A stretch of 5,608 nucleotides of DNA. It comes from an uncultured Treponema sp. Lineage in GTDB: Bacteria; Spirochaetota; Spirochaetia; Treponematales; Treponemataceae. The notes below the pieces were generated by a model. The model was not told the origin of the DNA and did no database searches. It saw only the letters and a list, made by a program, of their open reading frames with translations. The DNA is taken from NCBI GenBank assembly GCA_905236465.1, contig CAJOQA010000002.1, positions 1 through 5,608 on the forward strand, in the 5' to 3' direction. The translations under genes and the position numbers were made by a program. This document shows positions 1 to 5,330 of this stretch, in pieces (position 1 is the first letter of the stretch; each line of letters begins with the position of its first letter).

Positions 1-165
1 ATCAGTTGGGAACAATTCTTCACATCTCTTCTTTCAGAAAAAACAAAGGATTCCTTTCTAAAATATTCCAAAAAGAAACTGAATCAAAATTACCTTTCTG
101 AAAACATAAAAAACAAGATTCTTAATTCTAAGGCTTTTACTAGAATTAAAGGGCTTTTTGAGTGA
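1..165 (+). CDS. C-terminal end of an unrecognised lysine-rich protein (5' partial)
   Basis: The first reading frame is open from base 1 to a TGA at 163-165, giving the last 54 residues of a protein that begins outside the window. The tail is rich in Lys, Asn and Ser (it ends SKAFTRIKGLFE) and looks mostly helical and soluble; no signal peptide, membrane segment or catalytic motif is visible. I do not recognise the family. The stretch looks AT-richer than the genes downstream, which fits acquired accessory or defence-type genes but is weak evidence. The stop codon abuts the stop of the convergent Xre gene at 166 with no spacer, so neither gene has a private terminator here. That the frame is coding rests on 54 stop-free codons in AT-rich DNA and on the neat tail-to-tail junction. 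Confidence 0.6.
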   Translation: MSWEQFFTSLLSEKTKDSFLKYSKKKLNQNYLSENIKNKILNSKAFTRIKGLFE

Positions 166-492
166 TTATTTGTCTGTATCAGAACTGTCATTCATCACAA
201 ACGACATTTTGAGAAGTGTCTTTTTGTCGTGTGGAGTTAAATGAGAAAAATTATGTATAAGAGTCTTCAAATCATCATCTGTTGGAACGTCAGTTTCTCC
301 TGTAACAAGCCATTCAACTGAAACTCCTAGAACTTTTGCGAGACGGACTGCCACATCAGCAGAGGGCATACAATTTCTGGCTCCAACATAAGTATCAATA
401 GCACGTTTTGTAATTCCTGCTTTTGCCGCAACTTCTTTGTCTCTTAGTCCCAAATAGTCAATCTGGTCTCTAAGTCTGGTTCTGAAATCCAT
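166..492 (-). CDS. Xre-family helix-turn-helix transcriptional repressor
   Basis: This 108-residue cytoplasmic protein carries an N-terminal HTH_3/Xre DNA-binding domain over about residues 5-66. The scanning helix is near KEVAAKAGIT (19-28) and the recognition helix near KRAIDTYVGAR (29-39). The segment VRLAKVLGVSVEWLVTG (49-65) is the usual end of this domain in phage-type repressors. Residues 70-108 are an acidic, probably helical tail that may serve dimerisation; there is no peptidase or ligand-binding domain. The ATG at 492 is the only plausible start, because an in-frame TAG lies six codons upstream with no start codon between, yet no Shine-Dalgarno sequence precedes it. Translation may therefore be leaderless or weak. 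The gene diverges from the envelope operon at 609, and three palindromes lie between them, so it probably represses itself and that operon. Function by family is secure; the targets are inferred. Confidence 0.92.
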   Translation of the reverse strand: MDFRTRLRDQIDYLGLRDKEVAAKAGITKRAIDTYVGARNCMPSADVAVRLAKVLGVSVEWLVTGETDVPTDDDLKTLIHNFSHLTPHDKKTLLKMSFVMNDSSDTDK

Positions 493-519
493 TATAAAAT
501 AATACCACTATAGTGTCAT
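491..519 (-). promoter_or_regulatory. Candidate sigma70 promoter for the Xre gene
   Basis: Read on the - strand, ATGACA (519-514) and a perfect TATAAT (496-491) are separated by 17 bp. The -10 box overlaps the ATG at 492-490, so a transcript from it would start inside the gene. A second, weaker pair, TTAAAA (526-521) and TATTAT (504-499) with a 16-bp spacer, would start transcription close to the ATG and give a leaderless mRNA. Which pair is used cannot be told from sequence. The palindrome at 506-515 overlaps both, as expected for autorepression. Confidence 0.5.
506..515. promoter_or_regulatory. Operator candidate 1 (CACTATAGTG)
   Basis: CACTA-TAGTG is a perfect 10-bp palindrome. It lies in the promoter of the Xre gene, overlapping the -35 box at 514-519 and the spacer. 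Its outward half-sites, TAGTGTCATT and TAGTGGTATT, resemble those of the two palindromes further right (535-545 and 567-576). It is the likely autoregulatory site of the Xre protein. The pattern is seen in the sequence; binding by this protein is inferred. Confidence 0.6.
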
Positions 520-526
520 TTTTTAA

Positions 527-555
527 TTGACGGTACTAAGTTAGTGATATATAAT
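527..555 (+). promoter_or_regulatory. Strong sigma70 promoter of the envelope operon
   Basis: TTGACG (527-532) and TATAAT (550-555) are separated by exactly 17 bp, a near-consensus housekeeping promoter. Transcription should start near 561-563, giving a leader of about 47 nt before the ATG at 609. The palindrome 535-545 fills the spacer and another (567-576) begins just after the expected start point, so a bound repressor would block both polymerase binding and escape. The -35 box is back to back with that of the divergent Xre promoter, 7 bp away. Confidence 0.8.
535..545. promoter_or_regulatory. Operator candidate 2 (ACTAAGTTAGT)
   Basis: ACTAA-G-TTAGT is a perfect palindrome around a single central base, lying between the -35 and -10 boxes of the operon promoter. 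Its right half, TTAGTGATAT, matches the half-sites of the palindromes at 506-515 and 567-576, although the odd centre shifts the arms by one base. A repressor here would compete directly with RNA polymerase. Confidence 0.5.
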
Positions 556-593
556 TACATAAATAACACTAAAGTGATATTTATGTAATTATA
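550..593. promoter_or_regulatory. Operator candidate 3 within a 44-bp near-perfect palindrome
   Basis: The core CACTAAAGTG (567-576) has arms CACT and AGTG around AA. It is flanked by exact 15-bp inverted arms, ATAATTACATAAATA (551-565) and its reverse complement (578-592), and bases 550 and 593 also pair. Only the central AA and the A566/A577 position break the symmetry. The palindrome overlaps the -10 box and the expected transcription start of the operon. It has no following T-run and lies upstream of the gene, so it is unlikely to be a terminator. It is best read as an extended operator, possibly for two repressor dimers. Confidence 0.6.
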
Positions 594-608
594 AAAGGCA
601 TTGAATTC

Positions 609-1625
609 ATGTTTGTAAAAAAATACAAGTTTTTTATTTCAGTAAGCTTTCTGTTATTTTGTGCATGGGGGGTGTTTGCACAAAAGGTGCCCGAATGGTA
701 TCTTCATCAGTCTGTCGTATATCCATCTGATTTTTATATTACGGCAGTTGGGGAAGGTGACACGAGAGAGGAGGCCGAAACTGCGGCTCTTGCATCTATT
801 TCTCTTTATTTTCAGACAACTACGGAAGTCTGCAATGATTTGTTGAAGCGTTACAATGAAACTGAAAGTGGTGATGACTATTCAGTTTTTAAGAATACCC
901 AGATTAGTGAAAAAGCACATGTAACCTCCCAGTCAGAATTCTTTGGAGTTCAGTTTGCACAGGGATTTATAGTTGATAAAAAGTTTACCACTCTTGCCTT
1001 TATAGAGCGGGATGGAGCATTTGAAGTATATTCTCAGCGGATAAAGCTGAATGAATCAACAATGCGTTCTCTGCTGCTGCTTGCGGAAGACTATAACAAT
1101 CCTCTTTTTGGATATGAGGCTGCTTCTCTGGGACTTCCTGTTGCGGAACTTACGGAAGAACTTGTAAAAATGGCCCGACTGGTAAAAAAGGTTTCTCCCT
1201 CTTATTTTGCAGAAACAGAAATCCTTTTTGAACGCATTAAGAATGCCTATAACATTTCAAAATCAAACCTGATTTTTAAAATTGATGTAGAAAATGATTA
1301 TGAAGAAATGATTTTAAGAACACTTTCTGATTTGCTGGAAGATAACGGCTATGCAGTTTCCCAGAAAAATGGAGTCTGCCTTCTTCCAGTAAAAGTGACT
1401 GTTGATAAAACAGAGACCAGTGCAGGAGTTTTTCTTTATTGCGGGCTCAGTGTGAATGTTGCAACAGGTACTGGAGATGTAATTTTTTCCTTTTCTCGGA
1501 ATTTCCCCAAAAAAGGAGCCCCGTCAGAATCAATGGCATACCGCAGGGCTTATCAGGAAATTTCAAAGGAATTGCAGGCAACTTTTATGAGTGAATTTGA
1601 ACAGAAAATCCATATTAAAAATTAA
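609..1625 (+). CDS. Exported LPP20-like envelope protein
   Basis: This 338-residue protein starts with a clear signal peptide: a basic start, a hydrophobic core at about residues 8-22, and a probable signal peptidase I cut after VFA (A24). There is no lipobox, so the mature protein should be periplasmic or loosely envelope-bound. Residues 27-75 carry an LPP20-family signature: VPEWYLHQ, then YPSDFYITAVGEGDTREEAE and an alanine-rich helix. The middle (about 145-215) looks helical. The C-terminal part (about 218-335) is alpha/beta and ends with AYRRAYQEISKELQATF, reminiscent of a second LPP20/LpoB-like unit, though this is tentative. The ATG at 609 follows AAAAGG (594-598). It is the first gene of an operon with a small peptide, an LPP20-like lipoprotein and a CsgG-like protein, suggesting a shared complex at the outer membrane. 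Its exact role is unknown. Confidence 0.8.
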   Translation: MFVKKYKFFISVSFLLFCAWGVFAQKVPEWYLHQSVVYPSDFYITAVGEGDTREEAETAALASISLYFQTTTEVCNDLLKRYNETESGDDYSVFKNTQISEKAHVTSQSEFFGVQFAQGFIVDKKFTTLAFIERDGAFEVYSQRIKLNESTMRSLLLLAEDYNNPLFGYEAASLGLPVAELTEELVKMARLVKKVSPSYFAETEILFERIKNAYNISKSNLIFKIDVENDYEEMILRTLSDLLEDNGYAVSQKNGVCLLPVKVTVDKTETSAGVFLYCGLSVNVATGTGDVIFSFSRNFPKKGAPSESMAYRRAYQEISKELQATFMSEFEQKIHIKN

Positions 1626-1644
1626 AAATCTAGAAGAGGCAAAA

Positions 1645-1740
1645 ATGAAGAAAGTTTTTTTAGGAATTGTTGTGCTTTCTCTTCTTATGCTTATGGCTAT
1701 TACAAAATCGGTGTGGAAATTAAATAGTTTAATTTATTAA
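1645..1740 (+). CDS. Small hydrophobic peptide (31 aa), candidate membrane or exported protein
   Basis: A 31-codon frame starts at an ATG preceded by a good ribosome binding site, AAGAGG at 1634-1639 with a 5-base gap, and ends at TAA 1738-1740. The peptide begins MKKVFLGIVVLSLLMLM and continues to a short polar tail containing KSVWKLN, so it is a single hydrophobic helix after two lysines. It could be a one-pass inner-membrane peptide or an uncleaved signal-like peptide; no lipobox or clear cleavage site is visible. It lies 19 nt after the first operon gene and 25 nt before the lipoprotein gene, on the same strand, in a gap that otherwise has no purpose. Coding status rests on the ribosome binding site, the amphipathic design and the fit in the operon. 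It could also be the remnant of a larger gene. Confidence 0.55.
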   Translation: MKKVFLGIVVLSLLMLMAITKSVWKLNSLIY

Positions 1741-1765
1741 TAGATTATATAACTAGGGGGATCTT

Positions 1766-2467
1766 ATGAAAAAAATTAGATTAATGTTTGGAGCTGTCTG
1801 TGTGGTAGCTGTTTTAGGATTTAGCAGTTGTGGAAGTACACCTGCTGCAGAAAAGCCGGGAGCTTCTGCACCTAAGGTGTCAAAGCATGTTGAACGTGAA
1901 ATTATAGACTGGAAAGGTGCGTCTGTTGGAGCCACAGTTCCAGACTGGGTGATTGATGCTGTTGAAGAAGATTATAAATCTCTTTCAAAATTACCTAATC
2001 TTAGTAAGAAAAAGATTCTTTGTGCAGAAGCTCAGGGACGTAATCTTGATTTGCTGAAATCTTGGGTGAATAACTTTAACGTTCAGGCAACGCTTGCAAG
2101 AAGCATCAGCAATTTTGTTTCTGCGAATTTTGGTGGTGAACTTTCCGGTTCAAAGGATTCTGGTCTTTCAGAAAACTTTATGGATGAACTTGTTGCAACT
2201 TTCTCCAAGACAGAAATAAACGGTTTCAGCAAGGAAATGGATTTCTGGACTCTTACTCGCGTAATTGATAAAGACAAAGATTCTAACAAAGATATTTACG
2301 AATATTTTGTGGTTTATGCAATTGACCAGGAGCAGTTTGATTATCAGATTGCCCGTGCACTTGGCCTTGTTGAAGCAAAAAATGAGGCTGAAGCAGAAAT
2401 GAAATCCAGAATAGAGTCTGCCATGACAGAAAATAGAGTCTGGGCAGAGCGTGAGTTAGAAAGATAA
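1766..2467 (+). CDS. LPP20-like lipoprotein
   Basis: The 233-residue precursor has a lipoprotein signal: MKKIR, a hydrophobic stretch 6-19, then LGFSSC with the acylated cysteine at C22, a relaxed lipobox typical of spirochaetes. A Ser/Pro/Ala-rich tether (23-40) follows. The folded part begins at GATVPDWV (55-62), the W-containing start common in LPP20-family proteins. It continues through an Ala/Leu-rich helix (86-121), a segment with WTLTRVID and YEYFVVYAID (161-187) that resembles the family's beta strands, and a charged C-terminal helix (200-233) ending in acidic and basic residues. AGGGGG at 1755-1760 is a strong ribosome binding site and fixes the start. The protein is expected to sit on the periplasmic face of the outer membrane. 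It probably partners with the exported products of the neighbouring genes, as FlgP-type LPP20 lipoproteins partner with FlgO-type proteins; that comparison is by analogy only. Confidence 0.82.
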   Translation: MKKIRLMFGAVCVVAVLGFSSCGSTPAAEKPGASAPKVSKHVEREIIDWKGASVGATVPDWVIDAVEEDYKSLSKLPNLSKKKILCAEAQGRNLDLLKSWVNNFNVQATLARSISNFVSANFGGELSGSKDSGLSENFMDELVATFSKTEINGFSKEMDFWTLTRVIDKDKDSNKDIYEYFVVYAIDQEQFDYQIARALGLVEAKNEAEAEMKSRIESAMTENRVWAERELER

Positions 2468-2485
2468 TAGTTACGGTATCGGATT

Positions 2486-4321
2486 ATGAAAAAAAGAATT
2501 TCTTTTGCTTGTGTTTTATTTCTTTTTACGGCAGTTTTTGCGCAGAATACAGTAGACCTTTCTGTGGCAATAGAAAAATCGTCTAAAGAAATTTCAACTG
2601 TTGTTCCTTCAAAATCAAAGATTGCCGTTGCGACATTCTTTTCGGACTCAAAGGAACTTTCTTCCTATCTTGCTCAGGAAGTTGTAAAAAAACTGATGCA
2701 GAGGGGGACTTTTACAGTAATAGAGCGTAATGAAAAGAATATGTCTCTTGTGAATGCAGAGGTTGAATATCAGTATTCAGGAAGCGTTAGTGATGATTCC
2801 ATGGTGGAATTTGGCAACAGGCTTGGAGCACAGTTTTTGGTTTACGGTGCATTTGACCAGCTGGGCGGAATGCTTCAGTTCACCATTCAAGTAACTAATG
2901 TGGAAAGTGGTGAAATTCCTTATTTGACATCGTATTCCATCACAAAAACTTCACGGCTGACGGAACTTCTTGGTGATGATATGGAAATGAATACAGCAGA
3001 AGATTTTCTGAATGCTATTGCGCGCTGCCAGCGTAAACTTACTTCTATAGAAAAAGATAAGTCTAAGGCTGTTCAGAATCAGAGTTCCAGAATTTATGCT
3101 TCTTATCAGAGTCAGCTGAATGAAATTACTGCAGAAGCAAAAAATCCGTGGGAAAGCAAGGCTGAATATGATGCCAGGATAAATGAGGCAGTGAATTCAG
3201 TTGTAAAAAAACGTGATACGGAGCTTGGCGGCGTGGAAAAATCGGTAAGCATCAGTTATGATAATCAGGCTAAGCAGGTGGAAATTCAGAAAGACAAACT
3301 GATAAAGGACTTGCAGAACACTACTTTTTCTTTAAGCGGAAATTCCGTTCAGGTTATGCTGGGGGCTTTTGATGCTGAGTCAAAGCCTAAAAACTGGCCG
3401 GTGAGCATAAAGTCTCTGGACAGGCAGGTGTCGTATACTTATAACGGAAACTATGTGGTGAATGATGCTGATGTAAAAACTGAATATCAGACTGTGGAAG
3501 AAGCCCGTTCTAATGATGATTTTGAAGGTGAAATTACCTACAGGATTATTGAAAGCAGTTCAAAGAATTCTTTTGATGTATTTGTGGTGAGCGTGCGCAT
3601 TTATATTAAGTCTACAGGCTCTGCAATTGTAAATGAAAATATTAATAAGTCTGTGGGTATCCTGAATGCAAATAAGCTGGTGTCTGGAGCAGCCTCCAAA
3701 AATACTTCCGATACAAAAGAGGTAAAGGCATCTGATGCCGTTCAGTCTTCTCCTAAAAAAGTTTCTACGGCAGTAAAGGCAGCTGTTGAGCGTGATTATC
3801 AGGAATATGATAATTATTCACTAGCCTCCAGTGAAAATCCTTTTGAAAATTCTGCTAATTTTGAGGCACACAAGACAAAGGGAACTATGGTGATTTCTGA
3901 CACTGAGCTTGAATTTGAGGGCAGCCATTATAAAGGTATTTCAATTTCCGGGAATACAGGTGCTCAGAAGTCTGATTGGAGTGACTATTGGGCAGCAGCC
4001 TGCTGGTCAAATCCTCAGATGCAGTCTTTTCTTGCACAGGGCGATACCTTAAAATTCAAGGTTATAGGAGATGGAAAAATCTGGAGCGTTTCTTTTGTCC
4101 TGTACGACAATAATAATTCCTCTTCTTATAGGTATGAATTTCCTACAAAGAATGGAAAAGTTTCGGAAATAACGATTCCATATTCAAAATTGAAGTTTGA
4201 AGAATGGTCAGTATGTCGAAAGTTTGATAAAAACGAAATTAAATCAATTGGTATTTACGGAAACAACGTCGGAGTAAAAGCAGACCGAAGTATAAAAATA
4301 TTTGATGTTAGAGTTTTCTAG
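2486..4321 (+). CDS. Exported CsgG/LpoB-like protein with C-terminal CIA30/carbohydrate-binding-like domain
   Basis: The 611-residue precursor has a signal peptide cut after about A19 (VFA-Q). Residues 43-165 match the CsgG/LpoB/FlgO-type alpha/beta fold: SKIAVATFF, LAQEVVKKLMQRGTFTVIER, then GNRLGAQFLVYGAF and a strand QFTIQVTNVESGEI. Residues 175-275 are charged and mostly helical, probably coiled coil, and include NPWESKAEYDARINEAV. Residues 281-385 look beta-rich, followed by a Ser/Lys/Ala linker (400-435). The last domain (about 455-611) is a beta sandwich like CIA30 or carbohydrate-binding jelly rolls, with YKGISISGN, DYWAAACW, ISIK-type strands and a final KIFDVRVF. The ribosome binding site is weak (GGTATCGGA) and the gene starts 18 nt after the lipoprotein gene, so translational coupling is likely. 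It may assemble with the operon's LPP20 proteins and touch peptidoglycan or a glycan. The domain calls are by eye, and the beta-domain assignment is the least certain. Confidence 0.8.
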   Translation: MKKRISFACVLFLFTAVFAQNTVDLSVAIEKSSKEISTVVPSKSKIAVATFFSDSKELSSYLAQEVVKKLMQRGTFTVIERNEKNMSLVNAEVEYQYSGSVSDDSMVEFGNRLGAQFLVYGAFDQLGGMLQFTIQVTNVESGEIPYLTSYSITKTSRLTELLGDDMEMNTAEDFLNAIARCQRKLTSIEKDKSKAVQNQSSRIYASYQSQLNEITAEAKNPWESKAEYDARINEAVNSVVKKRDTELGGVEKSVSISYDNQAKQVEIQKDKLIKDLQNTTFSLSGNSVQVMLGAFDAESKPKNWPVSIKSLDRQVSYTYNGNYVVNDADVKTEYQTVEEARSNDDFEGEITYRIIESSSKNSFDVFVVSVRIYIKSTGSAIVNENINKSVGILNANKLVSGAASKNTSDTKEVKASDAVQSSPKKVSTAVKAAVERDYQEYDNYSLASSENPFENSANFEAHKTKGTMVISDTELEFEGSHYKGISISGNTGAQKSDWSDYWAAACWSNPQMQSFLAQGDTLKFKVIGDGKIWSVSFVLYDNNNSSSYRYEFPTKNGKVSEITIPYSKLKFEEWSVCRKFDKNEIKSIGIYGNNVGVKADRSIKIFDVRVF

Positions 4322-4357
4322 TTTTGCTTCCGAAACATCATAGTTAATTCCTGTCTT

Positions 4358-4403
4358 ATTGACCTGTTCGGAAAGGACTTTTTCGTACAGGTCAATCTCT
4401 TTT
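4358..4403 (+). terminator. Rho-independent terminator of the envelope operon
   Basis: ATTGACCTGT (4358-4367) and ACAGGTCAAT (4387-4396) are exact 10-base inverted arms. After a T-T mismatch the stem continues with CGGAAA against TTTTCG (one G-U pair), leaving a GGACT loop. The tail CTCTTTT follows directly. It lies 36 nt after the stop of the last operon gene. The U-run is short, so termination may be partial; on the - strand no T-run follows, so it acts only on the + strand. Confidence 0.75.
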
Positions 4404-4428
4404 AAAATGTTAGCCAACAAATTTTAAG

Positions 4429-4458
4429 TTGACTAGAATTATCTCCTCATGTTATAAT
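4429..4458 (+). promoter_or_regulatory. Sigma70 promoter of the toxin-antitoxin pair
   Basis: TTGACT (4429-4434) and a perfect TATAAT (4453-4458) are 18 bp apart. Transcription would start near 4465 and give a leader of about 30 nt with the strong ribosome binding site AAGGAGG (4484-4490), five bases before the antitoxin ATG. The position just after the operon terminator makes the pair an independent transcription unit. Confidence 0.78.
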
Positions 4459-4462
4459 CCTT

Positions 4463-4482
4463 TTGAATAAAGAATGATTCAA
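4463..4482. promoter_or_regulatory. Candidate autoregulatory operator of the toxin-antitoxin pair
   Basis: TTGAAT (4463-4468) and ATTCAA (4477-4482) are exact inverted arms around an 8-base centre, placed at the expected transcription start and just before the ribosome binding site. Phd/YefM antitoxins commonly bind short palindromes in this position to repress their own operon. With only 6-bp arms in AT-rich DNA, chance is possible. Confidence 0.4.
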
Positions 4483-4495
4483 TAAGGAGGATTCT

Positions 4496-4765
4496 ATGTG
4501 TAGAACTTCTATTTATGATGCCCGCAATAATTTTTCTGCCTTGGTAAAATGTGCGGAAGAGGGCGAGGTTGTGGAGCTTACCCGTTATGATAAGCCGGTC
4601 GCAGTTATTATCAGCTATAGTGAGTATGAAAACAGGATGCCAAAGAAAGATTTCTGGCTTGGGAAATGGCGGGAAGAATACGCTGATGTGATTGATGATG
4701 TAGGTCTTGATTTTATAAAGCCATCAAGAGAATGTCCTGATTATTCAAAGGACCCATGGGCATAG
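4496..4765 (+). CDS. Phd/YefM-type antitoxin
   Basis: This 89-residue protein carries the Phd/YefM antitoxin fold in residues 2-47: SIYDARNNFSALVKCAEEGE, then VVELTRYDKPVAVIISYSEYE, the signature beta strands and short helices that form the DNA-binding dimer. Residues 48-89 (KKDFWLGKWREEYADVIDD and the tail to KDPWA) should be flexible alone and fold on binding the toxin, covering its active site. Together with the toxin it should repress the shared promoter at 4429-4458. AAGGAGG at 4484-4490 is near-consensus, so this gene is probably translated more strongly than the toxin gene 20 nt downstream, as usual for such pairs. Family and role are well supported by both sequence and context. Confidence 0.9.
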   Translation: MCRTSIYDARNNFSALVKCAEEGEVVELTRYDKPVAVIISYSEYENRMPKKDFWLGKWREEYADVIDDVGLDFIKPSRECPDYSKDPWA

Positions 4766-4785
4766 TTTATAAAGAGGTTTAGAGC

Positions 4786-5214
4786 ATGAAAAAAACTTAT
4801 TTACTTGATACAAATATCGTTTCAGAATTTACAAAAGAAAGACCTGATATGCAGGTTATAAATTTCTACAACGTTAGAAGTGAACTTTGTGCTATTTCTG
4901 CAATTACCTGGCAGGAATTAATCAGAGGAATGACTCGTATGCCTGAGGGGAAGAAAAAGGTTGCCATTCAAGATTTTTTGGATAAACTTGAAGATAATGT
5001 TGAAGTAATATCCTACGACAAATTTTCCGCCAGAATTTGCGGTGAAATGCAGAGCATTGCAGAAAAAGAAGGAAAAACTCTGCCTTTTTATGATTCCCAG
5101 ATTGCTGCTACCGCCATTTCTAACGGAATGATTCTTGTTACTCATAATACAGCGGATTTTGAGGCAATCAGAGAGAAATCTTTTCTGCATGTAGAAGACT
5201 GGTTTTCAGCGTGA
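4786..5214 (+). CDS. vapC: VapC-type PIN-domain ribonuclease toxin
   Basis: The 142-residue protein is a single PIN domain of normal VapC length. The metal-binding acidic residues are all present: D8 in LLDTNIVSE, E44 in TWQELIRG, D103 in YDSQIAATA, and the D124 region in VTHNTADF with N121. The enzyme is therefore expected to be intact, a Mg/Mn-dependent endoribonuclease. VapC toxins typically cut tRNA or rRNA at one site, but the target cannot be told from sequence. The gene lies 20 nt after the antitoxin gene, with ribosome binding site AAAGAGG (4771-4777) 8 bases before the ATG. Pairing a Phd/YefM-like antitoxin with a VapC-like toxin is common. Toxin activity should be held in check by the antitoxin's C-terminal region. 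No clear terminator follows before the control region of uxuA. Confidence 0.93.
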   Translation: MKKTYLLDTNIVSEFTKERPDMQVINFYNVRSELCAISAITWQELIRGMTRMPEGKKKVAIQDFLDKLEDNVEVISYDKFSARICGEMQSIAEKEGKTLPFYDSQIAATAISNGMILVTHNTADFEAIREKSFLHVEDWFSA

Positions 5215-5220
5215 TGACAA

Positions 5221-5242
5221 ACTTTTATACTAGTATGCAAGT
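5221..5242. promoter_or_regulatory. Palindromic operator candidate upstream of uxuA
   Basis: A perfect 10-bp palindrome, ATACTAGTAT (5227-5236), is flanked by matching outer arms ACTT (5221-5224) and AAGT (5239-5242), so 18 of 22 bases are symmetric. It ends 7 bp before the -35 box at 5250, a usual place for an activator or repressor. Hexuronate genes are often controlled by GntR- or LacI-type regulators binding sites of about this size. No regulator gene is visible in the window, so the binding protein is unknown. Confidence 0.5.
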
Positions 5243-5249
5243 ATTTTAG

Positions 5250-5278
5250 TTGATAAATAAATTAAGTAATGATATACT
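5250..5278 (+). promoter_or_regulatory. Sigma70 promoter of uxuA
   Basis: TTGATA (5250-5255) and TATACT (5273-5278) are separated by 17 bp. Transcription would start near 5285, giving an unusually long leader of about 190 nt before the uxuA ATG at 5477. No better promoter is visible closer to the gene. Confidence 0.65.
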
Positions 5279-5298
5279 TTAATCGAAAAATGCAAGAC

Positions 5299-5330
5299 CT
5301 GCAGCGGGGCGTTGCGGGGTGTCCCCGCAG
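5299..5330 (+). other. GC-rich hairpin at the start of the uxuA leader
   Basis: TGCGGGG (5313-5319) and CCCCGCA (5323-5329) form a perfect 7-bp stem with a TGT loop. An upstream GCGGGG (5304-5309) and CTGC (5299-5302) can pair with the same CCCCGCAG, giving a competing fold. The surrounding 5299-5380 is strikingly GC-rich in otherwise AT-rich DNA and also contains GCGAAAGC (5353-5360), a GNRA-type mini-hairpin. No T-run follows, so it is not a standard terminator. It may be part of a structured leader or of an inserted repeat. Confidence 0.55.

Noticed and set aside
550..593. The 44-bp palindrome as a terminator
   Set aside because: It lies upstream of the operon at the promoter, has no GC-rich stem and no T-run, and only its right half would be transcribed.
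1753..1935. Reverse-strand open frame over the lipoprotein gene
   Set aside because: It is a shadow of a gene with signal peptide, lipobox and strong ribosome binding site; it has no initiation signal of its own. The same holds for the other overlapping frames at 661-846, 2083-2289 and 4918-5190.
4328..4373. TTCCGAA (4328-4334) pairing with TTCGGAA (4367-4373) as an antiterminator of the envelope operon
   Set aside because: Only 7 bp, it competes with a much stronger 10-bp terminator stem, and no regulatory purpose after the last gene is apparent.
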